Part shown: piece by piece, positions 48,823 through 55,399 of the stretch
Layout of the letters: the number at the start of each line of letters is the position of its first letter
Numbering within the stretch: position 1 is the stretch's first letter
Assembly (NCBI GenBank): GCA_040877875.1
Contig: JBBDNC010000115.1
Location: 1 to 64,000 of the forward strand
Direction of reading: 5' to 3'
DNA: 64,000 nt
Origin: JBBDNC01 sp040877875
GTDB taxonomy: Bacteria; Bacteroidota; Rhodothermia; Balneolales; Balneolaceae
The notes under the pieces: generated by a model
Database searches by the model: none
Told to the model about the DNA's origin: nothing
Seen by the model: only the letters and a program-made list of their open reading frames with translations
Program-made: the position numbers and the translations under genes

Positions 48823-49020
48823 TCAAAGTCTACTTTGTTCAATGGTTATTAAGTAATACACCACCGATCAGGAAAAGTATGCCATGGATCCCTTATTTTT
48901 TTAAACGAACAACTCTCTTTCAAAGAGACAACCTGTACAGGTATTTTTAAAATGGGCTATTTAAAGGTAATGGATGAGGAAAGGGCTTAACCTAAAAAGA
49001 AATGCGAACATTCAAACAAA

Positions 49021-49575
49021 TTACAAATCTGCATGTATGGTCATAAATTTACGAATAAATTTCGTGGCACGATAGAACTGAGACTTCACTGTATTTTTGG
49101 AAATCCCCAGTTTGGTTGCAATTTGCTGGTCAGTGAGTCCTTGTACCCTTTTGAGTTTGAACACAAGCTGTTTTCTTTCAGGCAATTGCTGAAATCCTTC
49201 TTTAAATATTCGTTCATAATCCGATAGAAGGACCTGATTGTCAGCTTGTTCACTTGTATTTTTATGAGTATCGGAATATTCAAACTGTCTTAAAATTCTT
49301 CTTTCCTTTTCTCTGATCATATTTAAAACATGATGCTTTAACGTGCTGAATAGAAATCCCTGAATTGATTTTCCTTTTTCCAGATTAGAGCGAAATTCCC
49401 ACAATTTGATAAACACATCGTGTACAGCATCTTCTGCCATAATCGGATCTTTCAGATACCGGAGTGCCAAACCATAAATTCGTTTATAATAAAAACGGTA
49501 TAGCGATTCAAAAGCATCATTGCTTCCCCTTCTTAATTGTTCGATTAATTGATCATTTTCTGGGCAGACTTCCAT
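49021..49575 (-). CDS. ECF-type RNA polymerase sigma-70 factor
   Basis: A 184-residue extracytoplasmic-function sigma factor. Region 2 is seen in YYKRIYGLALRYLKDPIMAEDAVHDVFIKLWEF and region 4 in LPERKQLVFKLKRVQGLTDQQIATKLGISKNTVKSQFYRAT. It is the Bacteroidota type paired with FecR. It precedes the FecR gene on the same strand with a 198-bp gap and probably activates susC-susD. Confidence 0.94.
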   Translation of the reverse strand: MEVCPENDQLIEQLRRGSNDAFESLYRFYYKRIYGLALRYLKDPIMAEDAVHDVFIKLWEFRSNLEKGKSIQGFLFSTLKHHVLNMIREKERRILRQFEYSDTHKNTSEQADNQVLLSDYERIFKEGFQQLPERKQLVFKLKRVQGLTDQQIATKLGISKNTVKSQFYRATKFIRKFMTIHADL

Positions 49576-49850
49576 TCGTCAGGTATTCGCAAAGTTTAAA
49601 ATAGTAAGGCTAAAACAGAAAGTTCTCCGTTTTGTATTTACATAATTTATAAAATGAAAAAAAATTTCTTATATAGAAAAAGCAAAAGACAAAAATTTCA
49701 TCTACATAAAAAATAAATAAACGCGAATTGCCTGTTTAAAAATCCAATTCTTGTGCGATAACAGATGTAACCGACGCAGACTGTTATTTTTGGCTGGTCT
49801 TTACCAGAAGTGAAAAAACGTGCCAATGTTATCGTGGACAGTGTAATACC

Positions 49851-50228
49851 ATGCTTGATATGAACATTTTAATAGTAGAAGACGATAAAGTTTTATCCCT
49901 GATGCTCCAAAAAATGGTAGAACGTATGGGCTATCAGGTTGCAGAAACTACAACTGAAGGACAAAAAGCGGTTGAATTATCCCGAATCCTGTCCTGTGAC
50001 CTGATTCTGATGGACATCATGCTGGAAGATGATCTGGATGGAATCGAGGCATACCGAAAAATAAATGAATCGGAGAAGATCCCGGTTATTTATATAACCG
50101 GAAATTCTGACCCCGCGAATAAAGCAAGAGCCGATGAGATGGGGTATCACGATTACATTATCAAACCTGTAATCTATGAAAATCTGCTAAAATCCATTCG
50201 TGCGTTGGAGTCTGAGAATTACAAGTAA
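49851..50228 (+). CDS. single-domain response regulator
   Basis: A 125-residue receiver domain with no output domain. It has the acidic pocket EDD (10-12), phosphoacceptor Asp55 in LILMDIMLED, Thr83 in YITGNSD, and Lys105 in IIKPV. Such stand-alone receivers act as phosphate shuttles or bind partner proteins. No histidine kinase is adjacent. The start could be the ATG at 49851 or the Met4 codon at 49860. It is divergent from the sigma gene across a 275-bp AT-rich gap that shows no other feature. Confidence 0.9.
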   Translation: MLDMNILIVEDDKVLSLMLQKMVERMGYQVAETTTEGQKAVELSRILSCDLILMDIMLEDDLDGIEAYRKINESEKIPVIYITGNSDPANKARADEMGYHDYIIKPVIYENLLKSIRALESENYK

Positions 50229-50452
50229 GTAAAGAAACAAAAACCTTGAATTTCTCCCAAAACCTTATTGGATTATTTTGAATATTTTTGTGAATGGGCA
50301 AAGAGTCGATATAGGAGATGGTCGGATTTAGTTTAATCTACTGAAGAAAAGCAGGATTCGGTCAATTTGCACACTCTTTTTTTAAAAATAGTACCACTAT
50401 TCGCCTCAAACCTGACATTGCCTCTTACCAATCACCTAAGTCGGACAGACTC

Positions 50453-50809
50453 CTAATGAATATCTATTTCGATTTCAAATAAGCCTTCTTGATCCGTTTC
50501 AAGCAAGATCTTATCAATGACCGCATCCATATTCAGCGGCCCGTTAATTTGAGGATATACCTGGCCGTCAATTTCAGAAGTCGTAATACGTGGGGACACC
50601 CTGTTTACATCAATGACAATCAGGTAGAGATTCTCTGTTCCTTTAAATTTATTGTTGGCTACTCGCTCAACCTGATCCGGATTACAACAGGGTATTTTCG
50701 CTTCTTTTCCAATATTCTCGGTCAGGCTCTCCGGTTGGTAAGCTCCGTTCACAATCCTGTCTTTCCACGTTTGACGTGAAACGAGGTGAAAAATTAAATC
50801 ATGTTTCAT
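50453..50809 (-). CDS. DUF952 family protein
   Basis: A 118-residue protein of the DUF952 family, of unknown function. It has the family pattern: DLIFHLVSRQTWKD, YQPESLTENIGKEAKIPCCNPDQVERVAN, NLYLIVIDVNRVSP, VYPQINGPLNMDAVIDKILL. It is the third gene of a minus-strand run behind the protease-like gene and rimK, with a 46-bp gap. Confidence 0.85.
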   Translation of the reverse strand: MKHDLIFHLVSRQTWKDRIVNGAYQPESLTENIGKEAKIPCCNPDQVERVANNKFKGTENLYLIVIDVNRVSPRITTSEIDGQVYPQINGPLNMDAVIDKILLETDQEGLFEIEIDIH

Positions 50810-50855
50810 GTCAGTTCTGGTTTCAGCTCGTTGGGTTCATATTTATTGGAAACAA

Positions 50856-51794
50856 TCAGGCGTTGCTCTTAATTTTTCTGCGTCCGGATTGTTGATTTTT
50901 TCCTTCCTCAACCTTCTTTAAAACAAAATTGAAAATTTCCCTGGCGAGATCTTTTTGAGTGGCTTTTTCAATTCCTTCAAGTCCCGGAGAAGAGTTTACT
51001 TCCAGAACCAGCGGACCTCTGTCCGACTGCACCATATCAACCCCGGCTACGGAAAGGCCCATAGCCCGGGCGGAAGTCAGGGCCAGTTTTCGTTCTTGTT
51101 TGGTTAATTTAATCAGTTCACCTTTTCCGCCCTGGTGCAAATTGGAACGAAATTCTCCTTCCTTTCCCTGGCGTTTCATCGCACCGACCACTTTTCCATC
51201 AACCACAAATGCCCGTATATCAGCTCCCTTTGCTTCCTCAATGAATTCCTGAACGATAATGCGTGCGCGCATACTATGAAATGCCTCTATAATGGATTCA
51301 GCTGCCTTTCGGGTGGGAGCCAGAACGACTCCATGGCCTTGTGTTCCCTCCAGAAGTTTTACAATCAGCGGAGCCCCCCCTACACTGTCTATCAGTTTTT
51401 TTACCTCCTTCGAATAGTTGGTAAATACGGTTTTGGGCATTCCCACACCGGCTCGGGCAAAGATTTGCAAACTTCTGAGTTTATCCCTTGATCTGACAAG
51501 TGCCTGAGATTCAACGGATGTCGGGATTTGCATCATCTCGAACTGGCGAACAACTGCAGCTCCGTAAAATGTAACAGAAGCTCCGATTCTGGGAATCACC
51601 GCATCAATATTCTCGATTTTCTCTCCAAAATAATACATCGTCGGATGGTCTTTCTCAATGATAATATCACATTTGAGATGATCCAGAACTACTGCCTCGT
51701 GTCCTGCACTTTCAATGGTCTCGACAAGCCGTCTCGTAGAATAAAGATTTTTATTTCTCGACAATACAGCAATTCGCAATGATTTGTTGCTCAT
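50856..51794 (-). CDS. rimK: RimK-family alpha-L-glutamate ligase
   Basis: A 312-residue ATP-grasp ligase that adds glutamate to a protein C-terminus (ribosomal protein S6 in E. coli) or makes related peptides. An N-terminal preATP-grasp region ([19 protein letters not shown]) precedes the ATP-grasp core ([44 protein letters not shown]) and the Mg/ATP motif ([24 protein letters not shown]). A basic C-terminal tail (about 298-312, RRKIKSNA) is present. It is 7 bp after the protease-like gene, the typical RimB-RimK pairing. Confidence 0.93.
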   Translation of the reverse strand: MSNKSLRIAVLSRNKNLYSTRRLVETIESAGHEAVVLDHLKCDIIIEKDHPTMYYFGEKIENIDAVIPRIGASVTFYGAAVVRQFEMMQIPTSVESQALVRSRDKLRSLQIFARAGVGMPKTVFTNYSKEVKKLIDSVGGAPLIVKLLEGTQGHGVVLAPTRKAAESIIEAFHSMRARIIVQEFIEEAKGADIRAFVVDGKVVGAMKRQGKEGEFRSNLHQGGKGELIKLTKQERKLALTSARAMGLSVAGVDMVQSDRGPLVLEVNSSPGLEGIEKATQKDLAREIFNFVLKKVEEGKNQQSGRRKIKSNA

Positions 51795-51801
51795 GGGATT
51801 A

Positions 51802-52239
51802 CTATTTATTACCTATATATTTTCTTGATACATCAACGATAAATCTGTCTTTTAAAAATTTTCGCCCCAACAACACAGGGTTACGCATTTCAGATCGGTC
51901 AGCAAGGGATAATTCAATGGTGTCGACCTGGGTATGGAGACGGATTTTTGTCCGGATGATAATTCTGTCTTCCGTCAACCCATTGGAACTTCGAACCGAC
52001 CTGATATCTTCTACAGGACACGTGAGTTTTTTGTTATTATATTCCGGATGAGTGGGGTCCAACAGATAAAACGAGACGTTCTTTTCTGCAGAGTTCAACT
52101 CAACTTTGTGACAGTGCAGGCTTGACGTATAGGCACCGGTGTCAATTTTGGCTTTAAGCTGATCTACATTCAAATCCGGTAGATCAATCTTTTCAATCCG
52201 TCCAACTAGTTTTTTTTCATTAATATTTTTTGAATTCAT
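51802..52239 (-). CDS. RimB-like ATP-dependent zinc protease family (retropepsin-like)
   Basis: A 145-residue protein of the family labelled ATP-dependent zinc protease, which usually accompanies RimK. It has [14 protein letters not shown] (15-45), with a DTGA signature like that of aspartic retropepsins, and [19 protein letters not shown] near the end, the usual second hallmark. The family has been linked to trimming of RimK-made glutamate tails. Which catalytic chemistry applies cannot be decided from the sequence. It is the first gene of the minus-strand run with rimK and DUF952. Confidence 0.83.
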   Translation of the reverse strand: MNSKNINEKKLVGRIEKIDLPDLNVDQLKAKIDTGAYTSSLHCHKVELNSAEKNVSFYLLDPTHPEYNNKKLTCPVEDIRSVRSSNGLTEDRIIIRTKIRLHTQVDTIELSLADRSEMRNPVLLGRKFLKDRFIVDVSRKYIGNK

Positions 52240-52304
52240 TATGTGAATTTTAGGGTGTTCATAATAACGTCTATTTTACTGGCAATCATTCATTTTTTAA
52301 TATT

Positions 52305-52309
52305 TTATG
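52305..52309 (+). repeat. 5-bp target-site duplication, left of element U
   Basis: TTATG here is repeated directly at 52481-52485, the two copies flanking the 171-bp element exactly. Confidence 0.8.
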
Positions 52310-52480
52310 GAAGGCTTTGCAAAACTAAGATTTTTGTTCAAGTTCAAAGCCTGTCCGCCAGCCGGCGGATTAAAACCACAGCATATTATGCATATGTGAG
52401 GATTTTAAAATCCCGATAATGTGGAAATTGGACAAAAAGACGCTCATTTTTTGAACACGCAGTGATTTTGAAAAGCCTTC
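52310..52480 (+). mobile_element. 171-bp MITE-like element, copy U
   Basis: A non-autonomous element. Its terminal repeats are gaaggctttgcaaaac at the left and, read on the other strand, gaaggcttttcaaaatc at the right. It carries no transposase. It is flanked by the direct duplication TTATG (52305-52309 and 52481-52485). It aligns without gaps with the reverse complement of 53066-53236 at 136 of 171 positions, counted by hand. Best conserved blocks are around 52336-52363 (gttcaagttcaaagcctgtc) and 52444-52468 (attttttgaacacgcagtga). An internal hairpin TCCGCC..GGCGGA is present. Confidence 0.85.
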
Positions 52481-52485
52481 TTATG
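52481..52485 (+). repeat. 5-bp target-site duplication, right of element U
   Basis: TTATG, the second copy of the duplication made when element U inserted. Confidence 0.8.
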
Positions 52486-52544
52486 ATGGGGTAAGTTGTT
52501 CATTCCCGTTTTATAATAGATGACCAAATTGACAAAAAACACGG

Positions 52545-53048
52545 ATGGAAACATTAACTGTATTTGAAAAATATTCAAGGTATTGGCCCTCCATAGCAAT
52601 TACGAGTGCTGTGTTGTCCGTCATAATTTTCGGTACATATTGGTACAGTAACGATATACTGATTGCCGGCTATTTAAGGCTGGCAGCATTCATCTTTTTT
52701 GCACTCTCACTACTTAGCTTCTTCAAATGGAAAGACGGACAAGTAAAAATCGACTTAAACCTGGATCAGGATCAAAGAATTAAACTCACTTACTTTGTGC
52801 GTGATCGTTTCATTACGAGTAACCACTTAAACCTGGACGACGTCAGTGCAGTTGAAGTGAACAAGATGCCAAATATAACTCTCTACAATGAATTCGCAAC
52901 AGGAGATCGTTGTATACGTTTCAGGAGTAAAGATACCGGAGAATGGAGTTATCTGAATAAAGTACACGGAAGGATCATCCCGCTGGATAGGGAAAATGCA
53001 AATCGGGTTACAGAGTTTATTAAAGCCCATCTGAATCGGTCATTGTAA
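52545..53048 (+). CDS. membrane protein with PH-like C-terminus, unknown
   Basis: A 167-residue protein with two transmembrane helices (about 16-34 and 41-60) and a soluble beta-rich C-terminal domain. That domain (about 68-160: VKIDLNLDQDQRIKLTYFVRDRFITSN, ISAVEVNKMPN-like turn, CIRFRSKDTGEW) resembles bacterial PH-type folds, a guess from pattern only. It is boxed in by two opposed mobile elements, 64 bp after the first and 17 bp before the second, and has no operon partners. Confidence 0.55.
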   Translation: METLTVFEKYSRYWPSIAITSAVLSVIIFGTYWYSNDILIAGYLRLAAFIFFALSLLSFFKWKDGQVKIDLNLDQDQRIKLTYFVRDRFITSNHLNLDDVSAVEVNKMPNITLYNEFATGDRCIRFRSKDTGEWSYLNKVHGRIIPLDRENANRVTEFIKAHLNRSL

Positions 53049-53060
53049 ATTTGGATTCCC

Positions 53061-53065
53061 TCTAA
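53061..53065 (+). repeat. 5-bp target-site duplication, left of element D
   Basis: TCTAA, repeated directly at 53237-53241 around the second 171-bp element. Confidence 0.8.
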
Positions 53066-53236
53066 GAGGGTTGTGTAAAATCACTGCGTGTTCAAAAAAT
53101 GAGCTTTGTTTTGCACAATCTCAGCATTTTCGCGAATTCGAAATCCTCATTTATGCCTAATAAACTGCGGTTCCGATCCGCCGGCCGGCGGACAGGCTTT
53201 GAACTTGAACAAAACCCCTGGTTTTTTAAAGCCCTC
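53066..53236 (-). mobile_element. 171-bp MITE-like element, copy D (inverted)
   Basis: The second copy, in opposite orientation to copy U and of identical length. Its ends, read in the U orientation, are gagggctttaaaaaac and, at the far end read on the opposite strand, gagggttgtgtaaaatc. It is flanked by TCTAA at 53061-53065 and 53237-53241. The right duplication contains the speE stop codon (TAG, 53238-53240 on the minus strand), so the element sits immediately after speE. In plus orientation all 57 codons from 53066 are open. Confidence 0.85.
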
Positions 53237-53241
53237 TCTAA
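53237..53241 (+). repeat. 5-bp target-site duplication, right of element D
   Basis: TCTAA, the second copy of the duplication made when element D inserted; it overlaps the last codon of speE. Confidence 0.8.
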
Positions 53242-54086
53242 CTGACAAGTTCCCCGACAAAATTTGGCAGCGCGAAACAGGACCGGTGAACATCGGAATT
53301 GTAGTATTTCAAATTTCGAAGCTGATTTGCATTCTCCAGTACCCTCCCGACTACAATCTCATCCAGCGGATGATCTTTTTGGGAAGCACACATCATTGAC
53401 CACATTCCTCCGGGATATAACGGTATATAAGACAAATATAGGGAAGCAAACGTAAATAGTTCTTCAAGCGAGCTGTACACCTTTTTAATACTTGAGTGAT
53501 AAGCAGATACCCACGGGCTTTCAGTTTGTGCTGTCAGCACTCCGTGCCCGCTTAAGGCATTCTGACAATGCTTATAGAACTCTTTCTCAAACAACCCTTC
53601 TGCCGGCCCTACCGGATCAGAACCGTCTATCATGATCACATCATAGGGCTGATTTACATTTTTCACAAATGATATTCCATCCTGGAACAAGACATTAAGC
53701 TTCGGATTTTCAAAATCTCCCACCCCTGGCAAAAACTTTTTTGAAGCTTCTACTACGGTTTCGTCAATTTCAACCATATCCACATGTTGAACCGATGAGT
53801 GCTTCATCACTTCACGAGCTGTGCCTCCGTCGCCTCCCCCGATGATCAATACCCGTTCGGGAGAAGGATGGGTAAATAGCCCCACATGAGCTAACATTTC
53901 ATGATAGACAAATTCATCTTTTTCAGATAGCATGACCATTCCATCGATGACCATCAGATTTCCCCAGGTATCCGTTTCATAGACTTCCACAAGTTGATAG
54001 TCGGATTGCCTGGAATACAATAACCGGTTGACACCTACGGTAAGTCCTGTTCGTCCGTTATAGAATTCATTGAATTGAATGGGCAT
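53238..54086 (-). CDS. speE: spermidine synthase (aminopropyltransferase)
   Basis: A 282-residue aminopropyltransferase that moves the propylamine of decarboxylated S-adenosylmethionine onto putrescine or a related amine. It has the nucleotide loop GGGDGG at 83-88, the acidic pair in HVDMVEIDETVVEAS, the catalytic region DGSDPVGP at 154-161, and YPGGMWSM. It lies 9 bp after the arginine decarboxylase gene. Because no agmatinase is nearby, agmatine could be the acceptor, giving aminopropylagmatine (inference). Its stop codon abuts mobile element D. Confidence 0.94.
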   Translation of the reverse strand: MPIQFNEFYNGRTGLTVGVNRLLYSRQSDYQLVEVYETDTWGNLMVIDGMVMLSEKDEFVYHEMLAHVGLFTHPSPERVLIIGGGDGGTAREVMKHSSVQHVDMVEIDETVVEASKKFLPGVGDFENPKLNVLFQDGISFVKNVNQPYDVIMIDGSDPVGPAEGLFEKEFYKHCQNALSGHGVLTAQTESPWVSAYHSSIKKVYSSLEELFTFASLYLSYIPLYPGGMWSMMCASQKDHPLDEIVVGRVLENANQLRNLKYYNSDVHRSCFALPNFVGELVS

Positions 54087-54095
54087 AGTGTTTTT

Positions 54096-54620
54096 CTATT
54101 TCAATGGATTTAAAGATCCTGTTGACTCGGTACGAATCGATTCCAGATCATACCAAAGAACGACTCCTGCAAAGGTTGAACCGCATACTTTAATCTTGTG
54201 CTCGATGCCAACCGATTTAATTTCCTTTAATTTGCGTTGTCGATATTCAAAGGCATCCACGACCATCTGTTGAACAATGGATTGAACGGTAGAAAGTTCC
54301 GCATGATCTTCAAATTCCATAATCACCCCCGGTTCCTCAGGGTCTTCCGGAATTCCTACAGCTATTGCCGAAGAGATCATCCTGCCGGGCGTCACGGCAT
54401 CAATAGATGCATATGCCAAAGGAATCAACCCCCCTTTGGGAAGATTGATATCCTCTATACTTACCTGTTTCGCACCCGGGGGGAGAATACTGCTCATACG
54501 TACAAGGTTTGTATCTCCCACTCCTGCCTGGATTAAAGCATTATCAAATGCATTCAATCTTGTGCGCCCTTCAGCCGCCCCCCGGACAAGCGAGAATAGA
54601 TTTGGAGTTTTTACCATCAT
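54096..54620 (-). CDS. pdaD: pyruvoyl-dependent arginine decarboxylase
   Basis: A 174-residue proenzyme that self-cleaves to make a pyruvoyl group and decarboxylates arginine to agmatine. The cleavage site is Ser43-Ser44 in VRMSSILPPGA. The later KGGLIPLAYASIDAVTPGRMIS and GVIMEFEDHAEL are family features. The start could be either of the two leading methionines. It sits between speD and speE on the minus strand, 107 bp after speD and 9 bp before speE. Confidence 0.93.
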   Translation of the reverse strand: MMVKTPNLFSLVRGAAEGRTRLNAFDNALIQAGVGDTNLVRMSSILPPGAKQVSIEDINLPKGGLIPLAYASIDAVTPGRMISSAIAVGIPEDPEEPGVIMEFEDHAELSTVQSIVQQMVVDAFEYRQRKLKEIKSVGIEHKIKVCGSTFAGVVLWYDLESIRTESTGSLNPLK

Positions 54621-54727
54621 AATTCGTTAAATGTAGAGATCACTTTCGGTTGATATTGAGATGAATTTGCGGAAATGAAATGGGTTAACGAAAAGCGGAA
54701 GGTTTTCTCCATAGCGGTTGCTTTCAT

Positions 54728-55141
54728 TTACTTATTATTCCAGGCAGAGACTTCCGAGCTGGGTTTAAAAAGCAGTTTTTGTCCTTGCGGAACCATAAAC
54801 ATCCCTCTTTTCATTTCCATACTTGAAACATTTGCCGATTCGAATAAATCTTTCAATTTTTCCTGAATAATCCAGGGGTCAATGGTGTCTCCGCATGTAA
54901 AAATATCGACCGCAGCATAATTATATTCCGGCCATGTATGGATAGCAACATGAGATTCGGCAATCACAATAACACCGCTGATCCCGTATGGACTAAACTT
55001 ATGAAAGTTATGTGAAATTAGGGTTGCTCCCGATTCTTTAGTCGCCTCTAATAGTGATTGCTCAATAAACTCAATATCATTGATTCTTGACTCATTACAA
55101 TCATAATATTCAACGAGAATTTGTCTGCCAAGTGCTTGCAT
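54728..55141 (-). CDS. speD: S-adenosylmethionine decarboxylase proenzyme
   Basis: A 137-residue prokaryotic-type enzyme that supplies decarboxylated S-adenosylmethionine. Self-cleavage occurs between Glu62 and Ser63 in IAESHVAIHTWPE; His68 and Cys83 (DIFTCGDT) are the usual processing and catalytic residues. It heads the minus-strand polyamine run. The 258-bp gap to the divergent E1 gene shows no clear promoter. Confidence 0.95.
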   Translation of the reverse strand: MQALGRQILVEYYDCNESRINDIEFIEQSLLEATKESGATLISHNFHKFSPYGISGVIVIAESHVAIHTWPEYNYAAVDIFTCGDTIDPWIIQEKLKDLFESANVSSMEMKRGMFMVPQGQKLLFKPSSEVSAWNNK

Positions 55142-55306
55142 TTTTTCTTACTCTTTAAAAAGCCATTTTATTAAAAATTCGGATTTCTATGTATTACCCC
55201 GTACAGGCCGGTTTATAACCTTAGTAGAGACTGAACGATTTACTTCTATGTTTTTGAGTATATCGAAACAAAATAATTGCAACGATAAAACGATCCCGGT
55301 TGATAC

Positions 55307-55396
55307 TTATTTGTTTTTTGAGAACCGTTCTTCTGCCAAACCGATGAATCCACCCATTCCGGCAATAAGCCAATAAATTACACAGATTTTTAACAT
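55307..55396 (-). CDS. possible 29-residue membrane peptide
   Basis: A tiny open frame translating as MLKICVIYWLIAGMGG followed by FIGLAEERFSKNK. It has one hydrophobic helix and a charged tail, typical of small membrane proteins. Its start lies 3 bp from the E1 start on the opposite strand, so any promoter would lie inside E1. No family is recognised. This may be chance. Confidence 0.2.
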   Translation of the reverse strand: MLKICVIYWLIAGMGGFIGLAEERFSKNK

Positions 55397-55399
55397 TAA

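Noticed and set aside
52305..53241. A composite transposon carrying the 167-residue gene
   Set aside because: The two elements have different target duplications, TTATG and TCTAA, so they inserted separately.
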